A stretch of DNA of 64,000 nucleotides. Origin: Candidatus Amarobacter glycogenicus. GTDB lineage: Bacteria; Chloroflexota; Dehalococcoidia; Tepidiformales; Tepidiformaceae. Location: NCBI GenBank assembly GCA_016719395.1, contig JADJZF010000008.1:1-64000 (forward strand), written 5' to 3'. A program made the translations under genes and the position numbers. Shown piece by piece: positions 44,353 to 53,375 of this stretch. The notes beneath the pieces are model-generated. The model was given only the letters and a program-made list of their open reading frames with translations, had not been told where the DNA came from and did no database searches. Every line of letters begins with the position of its first letter. Position 1 is the stretch's first letter.

Positions 44353-44658
44353 GTGAGTTCGCCAGGACCGCGGCCGCGCCCTGTTCCACAGCGAACATGC
44401 ATCGCCTGCCGCGCAGAACAAGGGAAGCGCACGCTCATCCGAATCGTGCGCACGCCTGACGGGCGAATCGCTGTCGATGCCAGCGGGAAGGCGGAGGGAC
44501 GCGGCGCCTACCTCCATCCCCTGCGGCGATGTTGGGTGAAAGCCCTCAAAGGCGCTACCATAAAAAATGCACTTAAGATCTCCCCGGCGTTGGACGATAT
44601 CGAGGCCCTTCGCGTCTTCGGAATGACGTTGCCGGCAGAAGAAAGCGAAACTGTATGA
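44353..44658 (+). CDS. ylxR: YlxR-family RNA-binding protein
   Basis: 101 residues of the DUF448/YlxR family, which is implicated in RNase P regulation and RNA binding. RTCIACRAEQGKRTLIRIVR is the signature, then PDGRIAVDASGKAEGRGAYL. Start is GTG 44353 after GGAGGAACACCG. It lies between nusA and infB, its classic location, and overlaps infB by 4 bases. Confidence 0.9.
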   Translation: MSSPGPRPRPVPQRTCIACRAEQGKRTLIRIVRTPDGRIAVDASGKAEGRGAYLHPLRRCWVKALKGATIKNALKISPALDDIEALRVFGMTLPAEESETV

Positions 44659-46430
44659 CGGCAAAACCCACCTCGCAGGTCGTGAGCATCCCGCGCGCGC
44701 TCACCGTGAAAGAGCTGGCGGACCTCGTCGGCGTAACACCGATCGAAGTTATCAAGCGCCTTATGACGAACGGCGTGATGGCGAACCAGAACCAGACGAT
44801 CGACTACGACACGGCCGCTATCATCGCGGTCGAACTGGGATTCGATACCGAGGAGGAACCGGCGGCTGAAGCCGCAGTAGCGCCGGCCGCGGTAGAAGAA
44901 GAAGAGATCGTTGATGACCCGGCGTCGCTCAAGCCGCGGCCGCCCGTCGTCACTATCCTGGGCCATGTCGACCACGGGAAGACGAGCCTCCTCGATGCGC
45001 TTCGCAAGACCCGAGTCGCGGCCGGCGAGGCCGGCGGTATCACTCAGCACATCGGCGCGTACCAGGTGGAGATGGGCGGGAAGCTCATCACGTTCATCGA
45101 CACCCCGGGCCACGCCGCCTTCACGGCGATGCGAGCACGCGGAGCGCAGGTCACCGACATCGCGATCCTGGTTGTTGCCGCCGACGACGGCGTGATGCCG
45201 CAAACGATTGAAGCAATCAACCACGCGCTCGCCGCCGGCGTCCCGATCATCGTGGCCATCAACAAGATCGACATGCCCGCCGCGAATCCGGACCGCGTGA
45301 AGCAGCAACTCACCGAACACAACATCGTCGTCGAGGACTTCGGTGGCGACGTGATCGCGGTCCCGGTCTCGGCGACCCGGGGCGACGGCCTCGCGGATCT
45401 CCTGGAATCGATCAACCTGGTCGCCGAAGTGGGCGAGCTGAAGGCGAACCCGGACCGGGCAGCTTCGGCGGTCGTGATCGAAGCCGAACTTGATTCCAGC
45501 CGCGGGCCTATCGCGACGGTCCTCGTCCAATCCGGGACTCTCCGGCAGGGCGATGCCCTGGTCGTCGGAGAGACGAGCGGCAAAGTCAAGGCGATGTTCA
45601 ACGATCGTGGCGAACGCATCCGGGAAGCGCCGCCGGCGTTCCCGGCGGTGATCATGGGCCTCGAATCCGTCCCGGAAGCGGGCGAACGCATCCGCGCCGT
45701 GGCGGATGAGCGGCTCGCACGCCAGGTCGTCGAGGAACGCCGGCGCCGACGCGAAGCGGTGGAACAAACTGCGCACGCGCACGTCAACCTGGACACGCTC
45801 TTCAACGAGATTTCGACCGGCAAGCTCAAGGAACTGATCATCATCTTGAAGGCCGATGTCCGCGGCAGCGCTGAGGCGATCAAGGCCTCTCTCGAACGGC
45901 TGAGCAACGCCGAGGTCAAGGTCAAGATCATCCACTCGGCAACCGGGCCTGTCAGCGACAGCGACGTCATGCTGGCGGAAGCTTCAAACGGGATCATCAT
46001 CGCGTTCAACACGCGGATCGACCCATCAGCCAAGAAACGGTCGGACGTATCGGGCGTCGAAATCCGGTCGTATGCGATCATTTACCAGGTGCTCGAGGAC
46101 GTGGAGAAAGCGCTCCAGGGTATGCTCGAGCCCGTCTACCAGACGGTCATCGACGGACATGCCGAGGTCCGGCAGTTGTTCAAGTCGAGCCGACTCGGCG
46201 GGATCGCAGGGTGTTTCGTCACCGATGGCACGCTCCGGCGCGGATCGAATGTCCGCGTGTTGCGCAACAACCAGGAGCTCACCAGGACTCGCTGCGAGGG
46301 CTTGAAGCGCTTCGCCGACGATGTCCGGGAAGTGCAGACTGGCTACGAGTGCGGAGTCGTCCTCAGCAACTTCGACAAGTTCCTGGACGGCGACGTCATC
46401 GAGTTCATCCACGAAGAGCGCGTCAGTTAA
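44655..46430 (+). CDS. infB: Translation initiation factor IF-2
   Basis: A GTPase that places initiator tRNA on the 30S subunit. 591 residues, a short form without the long N-terminal extension. The IF2_N domain is TVKELADLVGVTPIEVIKRL. G-domain motifs are GHVDHGKTSLLDAL (G1), DTPGHAAFTAMRARGA (G3) and NKIDMPAANPDRV (G4). The C-terminal initiator-tRNA domain contains GYECGVVLSNFDKFLDGDVI. It is coupled to ylxR by a 4-base overlap. Confidence 0.95.
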   Translation: MTAKPTSQVVSIPRALTVKELADLVGVTPIEVIKRLMTNGVMANQNQTIDYDTAAIIAVELGFDTEEEPAAEAAVAPAAVEEEEIVDDPASLKPRPPVVTILGHVDHGKTSLLDALRKTRVAAGEAGGITQHIGAYQVEMGGKLITFIDTPGHAAFTAMRARGAQVTDIAILVVAADDGVMPQTIEAINHALAAGVPIIVAINKIDMPAANPDRVKQQLTEHNIVVEDFGGDVIAVPVSATRGDGLADLLESINLVAEVGELKANPDRAASAVVIEAELDSSRGPIATVLVQSGTLRQGDALVVGETSGKVKAMFNDRGERIREAPPAFPAVIMGLESVPEAGERIRAVADERLARQVVEERRRRREAVEQTAHAHVNLDTLFNEISTGKLKELIIILKADVRGSAEAIKASLERLSNAEVKVKIIHSATGPVSDSDVMLAEASNGIIIAFNTRIDPSAKKRSDVSGVEIRSYAIIYQVLEDVEKALQGMLEPVYQTVIDGHAEVRQLFKSSRLGGIAGCFVTDGTLRRGSNVRVLRNNQELTRTRCEGLKRFADDVREVQTGYECGVVLSNFDKFLDGDVIEFIHEERVS

Positions 46431-46482
46431 GGCGTAGCGCCCCAACGAACGGAGGGCCCGCATTGCTGCGGGCCGGAATGCC

Positions 46483-46848
46483 ATGTCTCTCCGCACAACC
46501 CGCGTCAACGAACTGCTTCGGGCTGAGATCAGCGACCTGATCCTGCGCAAGGTGAAGGACCCGCGCGTCGGCGAGGGCCTGATCACCATCACGGAAGTGC
46601 GGGTCTCGCCGGACCTGCACCACGCGACAGTCTTCGTTTCCCACCTGGGCACGGACGAGGAGCGGGAACATGCACTGACGGCGCTGCAACACGCCGCACC
46701 TTTCCTGCACCGAGAACTCGTCCACCGCCTGAAGATGCGTGCGATCCCGAACCTGACGTTCCGCTTCGACCCTTCTATCGAACGCGGCGCGCGGCTTTCC
46801 GACCTGATCCGCAAAGTGAGTAACGACTATCGTGAGCAAGCGGAGTGA
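46483..46848 (+). CDS. rbfA: 30S ribosome-binding factor A
   Basis: Needed for late 16S rRNA maturation of the small subunit. 121 residues. RTTRVNELLRAEISDLILRK, VKDPRVGEGLITITEVRVSP and LRTVPELTF-like RAIPNLTFRFDPSIERGARL are family patterns. It lies 52 bases after infB and overlaps truB by 17 bases, keeping the conserved infB-rbfA-truB order. Confidence 0.93.
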   Translation: MSLRTTRVNELLRAEISDLILRKVKDPRVGEGLITITEVRVSPDLHHATVFVSHLGTDEEREHALTALQHAAPFLHRELVHRLKMRAIPNLTFRFDPSIERGARLSDLIRKVSNDYREQAE

Positions 46849-47795
46849 CAGCGGCCTCGACGGCATCCTGCTGATCGACAAGCCGGCCGGCTGGACAAGC
46901 CACGACGTCGTGGCGAAAGCCCGCCGCATCACCGGGCAACGCAGGATCGGCCATACCGGCACACTGGACCCGATGGCCACGGGTTTGTTGGTGCTTTGCC
47001 TCGGGCAGGCGACCCGGCTGGTGGAATACCTCACAGGGCACGACAAGCGCTACACGGGGACGATCGCCCTCGGACGAACGACGACCACCGACGATGCCGA
47101 AGGCGAAACCGTCGAAGAATCGGCCGTCCCCCGGATGGACGAAGGAATCCTCGATGACCACCTGGAAGCGTTCCGCGGGCCGATCCTCCAGAAGCCACCG
47201 GTGTTCAGCGCGCTGAAAATCGCAGGGAGACGCGCTTACGACCTCGCGCGGAGCGGCGAGGCGCCCGAACTAGCGGCGCGTCGCGTCACCGTGCATGGCC
47301 TGGACGCGGCAATCGCCGGCCCCGGGACGGTAACGATCGACGTTTCATGTTCGTCCGGGACCTACATCCGGAGCCTCCGCGCGGGACCTCGGCCAATCAC
47401 TGGGATGCGGAGGACACCTTTCGGCCCTGCGGCGCCACCGAGTTGGACCGTTCTCCCTGGAGGGCGCCGTGACGCTAGAAAGGCTGGAAGCCGCCGCCGC
47501 GGACGGCGCGCTGGACGAGTTGCTCCTCCCAACGGATGACGGGATCAGCGTTATCGATGCGGCAATCCTCGGTGCGGAAGGCGTGGACGCAGTGGCTCAT
47601 GGCGTGGCCTGGCAGGCTCCGGGCGGGACGATCCGGGCCGCCGACCCTGTCCGAATCTACGGAACACTGGGGGAGTTCGTGGGCATCGGTTCGGTGAGTG
47701 ATACCGGTGAGATCCGGCCGCGGAAGGTGTTTCTTTCGGCCAATTCCCGTAAAATCCTCGTCTTATGTCGTGTCCAGACTCACTTAGACTCTTGA
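46832..47795 (+). CDS. truB: tRNA pseudouridine(55) synthase (frameshifted in the middle)
   Basis: Makes pseudouridine 55 in the tRNA T-loop. The N-terminal part is intact: DGILLIDKPAGWTSHDVVAK, RIGHTGTLDPMATGLLVL with the catalytic Asp, TGTIALGRTTTTDDAEGE and KPPVFSALKIAGRRAYDLAR. After GTYIRSL the frame is lost near 47380 and again before 47470. The C-terminal part resumes as FSLEGAVTLERLEAAA, then VGIGSVSDTGEIRPRKVFLS, the expected PUA-like end. At least two indels are needed. All active-site segments are present, so sequencing error is the simplest reading. Confidence 0.85.
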
Positions 47796-47820
47796 CATGC
47801 CCGCATCGGGCTCCGATCAT
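47792..47820 (+). promoter_or_regulatory. Promoter of the DUF5679 gene
   Basis: TTGACA (47792-47797), exactly 17 bases, then GATCAT (47815-47820). The -35 is perfect consensus. The element overlaps the end of truB and precedes a strong ribosome binding site (AAGGAGGACC). Confidence 0.55.
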
Positions 47821-47912
47821 GCCTGATGGAACGGCGAACCTGCGCATCCGCGTAGACACTCTATCAATTCGCCGAAGTCCGCCCACCCGCGGGCGGAAAG
47901 AAGGAGGACCAG

Positions 47913-48053
47913 TTGGAAGCCTACTGCCTCAAGTGCAGGGTGAAACGGGAGATGAAAACCCCGAAGCCCATCACGATGAAGAATGGCAAGCCGGCCACCG
48001 AGGGCTCGTGCCCCGTCTGCAGCACCAGGATGTTCAAGATCGGGAAGGCCTGA
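47913..48053 (+). CDS. DUF5679 small zinc-ribbon protein
   Basis: 46 residues, shorter than usual gene-finding limits. TTG 47913 follows AAGGAGGACCAG. The peptide is MEAYCLKCRVKREMKTPKPI then TMKNGKPATEGSCPVCSTRM and FKIGKA. Two CxxC pairs (CLKC, CPVC) and the MKNG-PAT-G core match the DUF5679 family of tiny zinc-ribbon proteins seen in Chloroflexota. Function is unknown. It has its own promoter and terminator, so it is a monocistronic unit and probably well expressed. Confidence 0.85.
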   Translation: MEAYCLKCRVKREMKTPKPITMKNGKPATEGSCPVCSTRMFKIGKA

Positions 48054-48090
48054 TCGAACACGTCACTGCTTTACCGAGCACTTTGAAAGA

Positions 48091-48117
48091 GGGTCCCCAC
48101 AGCGGGGGACCCTTTTT
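48091..48117 (+). terminator. Intrinsic terminator after the DUF5679 gene
   Basis: GGGTCCCC and GGGGGACCC pair around a short ACAGC loop, followed by TTTTT. It is 38 bases after the stop codon. Confidence 0.9.
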
Positions 48118-48130
48118 CGTGAGGCGCGGT

Positions 48131-48871
48131 TCAAGGAGCAAGCGGTGCGCGGAACCTGGAGCCCGGCGCACCGGATGCCGCACGGACCTGGCGCCGGGCC
48201 TTCACCAGCGAAACGGGAGCCCAAATGAGCACTAGCAGCCAGGCAAGCACAAGCGGGACACCGGCGAAACCGCCGATGGAAAACGCAACGAACGCGAAAG
48301 TGAGGATAGAACTCGTCGCCAGGCGGTTCATCGCGCGGAGTGCGTTCGGGATCCCGGGTTGACGGGAGAATCGCGAGGCGACGAACAAACAGCACCAAAC
48401 CGGGAGGATGGGAATCGCCAGGAACCAGAGGGCCATGCCGCAGAACGTTTGAACGTCGCGCCGGCGGAGCCGCATCGCCAGGGCAGTCGTGACGAGGATG
48501 ACGCTGGGGGCCGTCGCCAGGAAGATCGCGAACCCAATGAGCAAGCCCCAACCGTCGCGGTTGTCCTCGCGCAAGGCGGCGAGGATTAGCGTGACGAATG
48601 CGGTCAAACCCAGCAGAGCGAGCGCCCACACGAGCCAGGCGAACAACTCGATGTTCGGGTGGCGCTCCCGGAACCACCCTGGCACTTCCTCGCCCGAAAC
48701 GGTCGGCGAATCATGCGCTGATACGAACTCGGACTGGGGACCTGGGGCTCCCGGCGCAGGAGCAAACCGCGCGGCCCGGAGGTCCTGGCCACATACCAGG
48801 CAAACGACGTCGGTGTCGATGGTTTTCCGATGACAGGTGGGGCATTCGCGCACGACATGAAGACAGTACAA
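48131..48871 (-). CDS. Zinc-ribbon membrane protein
   Basis: 246 residues. The N-terminus has ECPTCHRKTIDTDVVCLVCG, a double-CxxC zinc ribbon. Four hydrophobic segments follow (IELFAWLVWALALLGLTAFV, LLIGFAIFLATAPSVILVTT, MALWFLAIPILPVWCCLFVA and a C-terminal pair). Such proteins are common and mostly uncharacterised. The start at 48871 gives a slight extension before the ribbon. It converges on the DUF5679 gene, whose terminator lies between. Confidence 0.65.
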   Translation of the reverse strand: MYCLHVVRECPTCHRKTIDTDVVCLVCGQDLRAARFAPAPGAPGPQSEFVSAHDSPTVSGEEVPGWFRERHPNIELFAWLVWALALLGLTAFVTLILAALREDNRDGWGLLIGFAIFLATAPSVILVTTALAMRLRRRDVQTFCGMALWFLAIPILPVWCCLFVASRFSRQPGIPNALRAMNRLATSSILTFAFVAFSIGGFAGVPLVLAWLLVLIWAPVSLVKARRQVRAASGAPGSRFRAPLAP

Positions 48872-48943
48872 CGTCCGGCCGTGCCCTCTGAGCGGCCGAA
48901 AGTGCGAGAATCGCGGCCATACCGGACCGTCTTTCCCGCCTCG

Positions 48944-49714
48944 CTACTCCGGGGCGACGGCAAGCGCCTGGAGGACCGCGGGATGAAGAACGCCGTTCGT
49001 GGCCACGACGGAGTCGCCTAGAACGGGCGTTCCGTCCCACTGGGAGAAACCGCCCCCGGCCTCGCGGATTACCGGGTAGAGGGCCGCAGCGTCCCAGATA
49101 CTCATGACGGGATCGAGCATGACGTCGGCACGGCCGGTCGCCACCATAAGATAGCCATAGCAGTCACCCCAGGCCCGTGTCAGGCCGCACTCCTGGACAA
49201 GCCGAGCGACGCCCGCCGAGCGCCCCCGGAGCATCTGCGAGAAGCTCGTCATGGTGATGGTAGCTTCGCGGATCTCGGAGGTGGCGGAAACGTGGCATGG
49301 CTCACCGTTGAGGTGGGCTCCAAGCCCTTCGGCAGCCGAGGCAGTCTCGCCGACCGCGTGGCAGGCGATGACCCCAGCGACCGGCACGCCATCGCGCTCG
49401 AGGGCGACGAGCGTGCCGAAGAGGGGCACATGGTGGATGAACGACTTGGTGCCGTCGATGGGATCCAGGATCCAGCGATGGCGACCATCGCCGGGCGTCT
49501 CGCCGAATTCCTCGCCGAGGATCCCGTGTCCGGGGCACTCACGCGCGAGGAACTCGCGGATGGCGAGTTCGGCATTGCGGTCGGCGATGGTGACGGGGGT
49601 CCGGTCGGCTTTCAGCTCGACGGCGGTCCCGGCGTCGTAGAGTGGCATGATCACTTCACCCGCAATGACCGCCGCCCGCCGGGCGATTTGCAGCAACTCG
49701 GCAAGCTCGCTCAC
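48944..49714 (-). CDS. hisN: Inositol-monophosphatase-fold phosphatase, probable histidinol-phosphatase
   Basis: 256 residues of the Mg-dependent IMPase fold. HGILGEEFGETPGDG and WILDPIDGTKSFIHHVPLFG carry the metal-binding Glu and the DPIDGT motif. WGDCYGYLMVATGRADVMLD and PVMSIWDAAALYPVIREAGG are the C-terminal half; SIWDAAAL holds the last metal Asp. The FIHHVP and WGDCYGY variants are characteristic of the HisN histidinol-phosphatase subgroup rather than inositol phosphatases. Start is GTG 49714, sharing one base with the aldo/keto reductase stop. The hisN label is likely, not certain. Confidence 0.78.
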   Translation of the reverse strand: MSELAELLQIARRAAVIAGEVIMPLYDAGTAVELKADRTPVTIADRNAELAIREFLARECPGHGILGEEFGETPGDGRHRWILDPIDGTKSFIHHVPLFGTLVALERDGVPVAGVIACHAVGETASAAEGLGAHLNGEPCHVSATSEIREATITMTSFSQMLRGRSAGVARLVQECGLTRAWGDCYGYLMVATGRADVMLDPVMSIWDAAALYPVIREAGGGFSQWDGTPVLGDSVVATNGVLHPAVLQALAVAPE

Positions 49715-50706
49715 TAGCGTGCTGCGTCCCCGCGCCGGTATTGCGCGGTGAGTGAGTCGAGCGTCTTCTTCAACTCGGCGTTCATCGGCGCTTCGGCCGC
49801 TCTGAGCGTGTCATCGAGTTGTTCAGGGCGACTCGCGCCGATGATCGGTGCTGTGACCGCCGGGTTCGCCAACACCCAGGCGACGGCCATCTCGGGGAGG
49901 GCCATGCCGGCATCGTTCGCGATCGGGCGCAGTTGCTCGACGGTCTCGAACATCGCCTCGTGCCAGTAGCGGTCCTGGTAGCGTTCGGCAGCGGTCCCAA
50001 GCGTGAAGCGCGAGCCCTCCTCGGGACCGGAGTCCCGGTTGTGCTTGCCGCTGAGGAGGCCACCGGCAATGGGGTTATATGGGATCACGCCGATGCCTTC
50101 TTCGCGGCAGAGGGGGAGTAGTTCACGTTCGATCTCACGGAAGAGGAGGTTGTAACGCGGCTGCACCGAATCGAAGCGGACCACGCCCAAAGCCTCGCTC
50201 CGCCCGATGGCGCGGGCGACCTGGTAGGCGAGGAAGTTGGAGCAGCCTACATAGCGCACCTTCCCTGAGCGGACGACATCCTCGAGCGCGCGCACGGTTT
50301 CGTCGATGGGCGTCTCGGGATCTGGTCCATGCAGCTGGTAGAGGTCGATGTAGTCCGTGTTCAAACGGCGCAGGGAGGCCTCGAGCGCATCGAGGATGTG
50401 CTTACGGGAGTTGCCCTGGTCCCAGCGGTTGGGGCCGGAACGTCCGAAGCACTTGGTGGCGAGGATGATGCGGTCGCGGCGACCGTGGAGCCAGCGGCCG
50501 ACGATTTCCTCAGTCCTTCCGACGGTGTCGCCGGTGCCGCCGAGCGGATAGACATCGGCAGTATCGAAAAAGGTGACCCCGGCGCCGAATGCCTTGTCCA
50601 TGATGGCGACGGATGTGCGCTCTTCGCATTGAAGCCCGAACGTCATGGTTCCGAGACAAAGGCGGGAAACCTGGAGGCCGGTGCGGCCCAGGCGCGTGTA
50701 CTGCAT
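49714..50706 (-). CDS. Aldo/keto reductase
   Basis: 330 residues of the NADPH-dependent TIM-barrel family. YTRLGRTGLQVSRLCLGTMT starts the barrel. The catalytic tetrad residues are Asp and Tyr in FFDTADVYPLGGTGD, Lys in ILATKCFGRSG and His in DLYQLHGPDPETPIDE. IPYNPIAGGLLSGK and PIIGASRPEQLDDTLRAAEA bind cofactor. Substrate unknown. It is in an operon with the HisN-like gene (overlapping stop/start). ATG 50706 lies about 60 bases after the small membrane-protein gene. Confidence 0.9.
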   Translation of the reverse strand: MQYTRLGRTGLQVSRLCLGTMTFGLQCEERTSVAIMDKAFGAGVTFFDTADVYPLGGTGDTVGRTEEIVGRWLHGRRDRIILATKCFGRSGPNRWDQGNSRKHILDALEASLRRLNTDYIDLYQLHGPDPETPIDETVRALEDVVRSGKVRYVGCSNFLAYQVARAIGRSEALGVVRFDSVQPRYNLLFREIERELLPLCREEGIGVIPYNPIAGGLLSGKHNRDSGPEEGSRFTLGTAAERYQDRYWHEAMFETVEQLRPIANDAGMALPEMAVAWVLANPAVTAPIIGASRPEQLDDTLRAAEAPMNAELKKTLDSLTAQYRRGDAAR

Positions 50707-50771
50707 GGAGATCTCCGGAAAGTGAGTGGGGCGATTATAGGACGGAACGTGCGGCGCCAGGCAGCGGTGAG

Positions 50772-51146
50772 TTACTGCTGGGCCCGGTCGATGATGGCCT
50801 CGGCCGCGCGTACCGCGGCGTCGGAGTCGCTCCCCGGGGTGTCGCTTTCACCGTCGCCGTCGCCTGACGGGGGAGGAACCTCCTGCAAGTAGGTACAGCG
50901 CTTGCAGGAATCCTGGGAGCCGACGATGGCAAGAGCGAAGTGGGTGAATTCCTTGCCGCAGTAGACGGAACGGCGTTGGCGGAGACGAGCGTCACGAGCC
51001 TTCTTGCGGCGCGGTTCCTTCGCCTGCTTCGGCCGAGGGATACCGGCCGCGATACCGCGCTGTTCGCGCATCGCGTTCAGCGCATTTATCCCGAAGATCA
51101 CGAACGGGATCCCGGCGACCAGCAGGAAGACGATGAACGACGCCAC
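50772..51146 (-). CDS. Small membrane protein with a cysteine-rich soluble part
   Basis: 124 residues. One N-terminal helix (SFIVFLLVAGIPFVIFGINA) is followed by a strongly basic stretch (PRPKQAKEPRRKKARDARLR). Then come VYCGKEFTHFALAIVGSQDS and CKRCTYLQEVPP, whose cysteines could bind zinc. An acidic, disordered tail follows. I do not recognise the family. It precedes the aldo/keto reductase on the same strand. Confidence 0.6.
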   Translation of the reverse strand: MASFIVFLLVAGIPFVIFGINALNAMREQRGIAAGIPRPKQAKEPRRKKARDARLRQRRSVYCGKEFTHFALAIVGSQDSCKRCTYLQEVPPPSGDGDGESDTPGSDSDAAVRAAEAIIDRAQQ

Positions 51147-51201
51147 GCACCCATCTTAGTCCCTCTCGGGGGACATTTGGCGAAAGACCACTACGACTGG
51201 T

Positions 51202-52539
51202 CTATGCCGCGCCTTCGTCGCGCATTTCGCGCAGCGCCTCTCGCCAGGCTCCGACGGTGCGCGAGATGTCTGCCTCGGTGTGAACGGAGCTCACGAGGCC
51301 CCCGGCGCCGAACAGGTGAGCACCGTGGTTTGTCATCGCAAGGTGGAGCAGGCGGGCCCGTTCCGCGGGCATCCCTTCTTCCAGCAGGGCCCACGGGAGA
51401 TCACGAGGGTCATAGTCCTGGGCCTCGGGGACTTGCGTCCCCGCGATGACGACGCGGAACTCGCTGGCCTGGCCGTAAACGAAGCCGGGCAGGCCGAGTT
51501 CGCACGTCACGCCGTTCATGCCGGCGCGAAGCTGGGCTGCGAGGTCGTTCGCGCGGCGCTGATGACGGCCATCGGCAATCTCGCGAAGGCAGGCGACCCC
51601 TGCTGCCGCGGAGAGAGGATTGGCGTTGAAGGTGCCGGGATGGCCGACTTTCGCGGTCTTCGTGCCCGGATCGGGGAATCGGAGGAACTCCATCACTTCC
51701 CGGCTCCCGCAGACGGCTCCTCCGGGGAAACCGCCGGCGAGGATCTTCGCGAGGGTCGTGAGGTCCGGCTTGAGGCCTTCGATTTCCTGGACACCGCCCG
51801 GCGCCCAGCGAAAGCCAGTCACCACCTCATCCATGATGAAGACGATTCCCTGGGCGCGGCAGAAGGCCTGGAGTTCGTGGAGGAAGCCTCGCGGCACCGG
51901 GAGCTGTCCGCTCGATGCCCCGGCAGACTCGACGATGATAGCCCCGATGTCGCCGCGCTCTTCCACGGTACGGCGCACTTCGACCATCTCGAGGGGCAAG
52001 ACTGAGACAGAGTCGAGTGTGGCCTGGGGGACGCCCGCGGGCGCGCCGACGGAGTACCTGGAATTGGCAACGACGTAGTCGTGCCAGCCGTGGAAGTGAC
52101 GGTCGAACTTGATCACACCGGGCTTGCCGGTGTGGGTGCGGGCGAGGCGAAGGGCCATGAGGGTTGCCTCGGTCCCCGAACTGGTGAAGCGGACGACTTC
52201 GGCGGAAGGGACGATGCGGGTGACCTCTTCGGCCCACTCGATTTCCCTGAGGGTGCTCGCACCGTAGTGCGTGCCGAGGGCCAGCTGCGCCTGGGCGGCT
52301 TCGATCACGGAGGGGTAGTTGTGTCCGAGCATGAGGGCGCCATGACCCATGACGTAGTCGATCAATTCGTGGCCATCGGCGTCCCACTTTCGCGCTCCAG
52401 CGGCGCGTTCGGCGTAGACAGGAAAGGGGCGCACGAACCGGCTGTCGTGGGTGACACCGCTGGGCAGGACCTTGCCCGCCCGCTGGTACAACCGCGCCGA
52501 AGCCGGGTTCCGTTCTACGTAAGTCTGCTCGATGCTCAT
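51202..52539 (-). CDS. Class III aminotransferase, glutamate-1-semialdehyde aminomutase-like
   Basis: 445 residues of the fold-type I class III PLP family. SGVTHDSRFVRPFPVYAERA and FTSSGTEATLMALRLARTHT are typical of HemL-like enzymes. FDRHFHGWHDYVV follows. FIMDEVVTGFRWAPGGVQ carries the PLP Asp. TLAKILAGGFPGGAVCGSRE holds the PLP Lys and HPGTFNANPLSAAAGVACLR the following loop. It could be GSA aminomutase (tetrapyrrole synthesis), but a paralogous aminotransferase acting on another amine is equally possible; the length and no hem neighbours argue for caution. Start ATG 52539. Confidence 0.8.
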   Translation of the reverse strand: MSIEQTYVERNPASARLYQRAGKVLPSGVTHDSRFVRPFPVYAERAAGARKWDADGHELIDYVMGHGALMLGHNYPSVIEAAQAQLALGTHYGASTLREIEWAEEVTRIVPSAEVVRFTSSGTEATLMALRLARTHTGKPGVIKFDRHFHGWHDYVVANSRYSVGAPAGVPQATLDSVSVLPLEMVEVRRTVEERGDIGAIIVESAGASSGQLPVPRGFLHELQAFCRAQGIVFIMDEVVTGFRWAPGGVQEIEGLKPDLTTLAKILAGGFPGGAVCGSREVMEFLRFPDPGTKTAKVGHPGTFNANPLSAAAGVACLREIADGRHQRRANDLAAQLRAGMNGVTCELGLPGFVYGQASEFRVVIAGTQVPEAQDYDPRDLPWALLEEGMPAERARLLHLAMTNHGAHLFGAGGLVSSVHTEADISRTVGAWREALREMRDEGAA

Positions 52540-52701
52540 CGCCTGCCCTCCACGGCGAGGATGATACTCCCGCCCCTTCGCTTCGTGCCGCCCTGGCGAA
52601 GCGCCTCAGAATCCCACCAGGCACTCCGGCCACACCCCAGCGCCCCCTGGTAAACCGGGGCCTTACGTTTCCCCTGTTGCGGAGCCGCCGGCACAGATAG
52701 A

Positions 52702-53355
52702 GTGCCCTTTACCGTGGCCGACCATTCGATCTTGCAGCCCGGCAACCTCCTCATGGTCCAGGAGCGTGAACGCTTCCTGGCGCGGTTCCTGCGCAAGAAC
52801 GGTTGGCCCACTCTCGATTCTTTGCGTGCTTTCGAGTCCGGATGCTCGACGGGCTACAACATGCGCCTGTTCGTGCAGTGGGGCGCCCGCCCGGAACACA
52901 TCGCGGGGATCGACCTCGACCCGGACGCGGTCGACTACTGCAAGGCGCACTCCCCGGAGATCCGGGTCCACGCCGGGAGTGCGGACGCGGTGCCCGAGCC
53001 CGACGCCACGTTTGACCTGGCGATTGCGTTCACGCTGTTTAGCTCGGTGCCCGACGAGGAGATCAGCGCTGGCATCGCCCGCGAACTCCGGCGGGTTACG
53101 AAACCGGGCGGCTTCATCATCATTTATGACATGAGACGCCGAAACCCCGGCAACAGGGCAGTCCACCCCGTGACGAAGGAGGACGTCCGGCGCTGGTTCC
53201 CGCGCAGCCCGATGCGAACGCGTTCTATCACGCTGGCGCCACCGCTTGCGCGGCGCGCGGGCCAATGGGCGCCATGGCTGTATGGCCCGCTGGCCGCCGT
53301 CCCCCTCCTGCGCACACACGCGATCTACATCCTGAGGAACCCGCTGACCCCCTGA
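52702..53355 (+). CDS. SAM-dependent methyltransferase
   Basis: 217 residues of the class I Rossmann fold. FESGCSTGYNMRLFVQWGAR is motif I (E/DxGCGxG-like), IAGIDLDPDAVDYCKAH is motif II, and FDLAIAFTLFSSVPDEEISA and LRRVTKPGGFIIIYDMRRRN are later motifs. The C-terminal region has a hydrophobic stretch that may contact a lipid or membrane. Start GTG 52702. Substrate unknown. Confidence 0.75.
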   Translation: MPFTVADHSILQPGNLLMVQERERFLARFLRKNGWPTLDSLRAFESGCSTGYNMRLFVQWGARPEHIAGIDLDPDAVDYCKAHSPEIRVHAGSADAVPEPDATFDLAIAFTLFSSVPDEEISAGIARELRRVTKPGGFIIIYDMRRRNPGNRAVHPVTKEDVRRWFPRSPMRTRSITLAPPLARRAGQWAPWLYGPLAAVPLLRTHAIYILRNPLTP

Positions 53356-53375
53356 GAGCGACGGCATTCCAGCGC

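Noticed and set aside
42740..44398. 552-codon minus-strand frame opposite nusA
   Set aside because: Pure antisense of a well-conserved factor.
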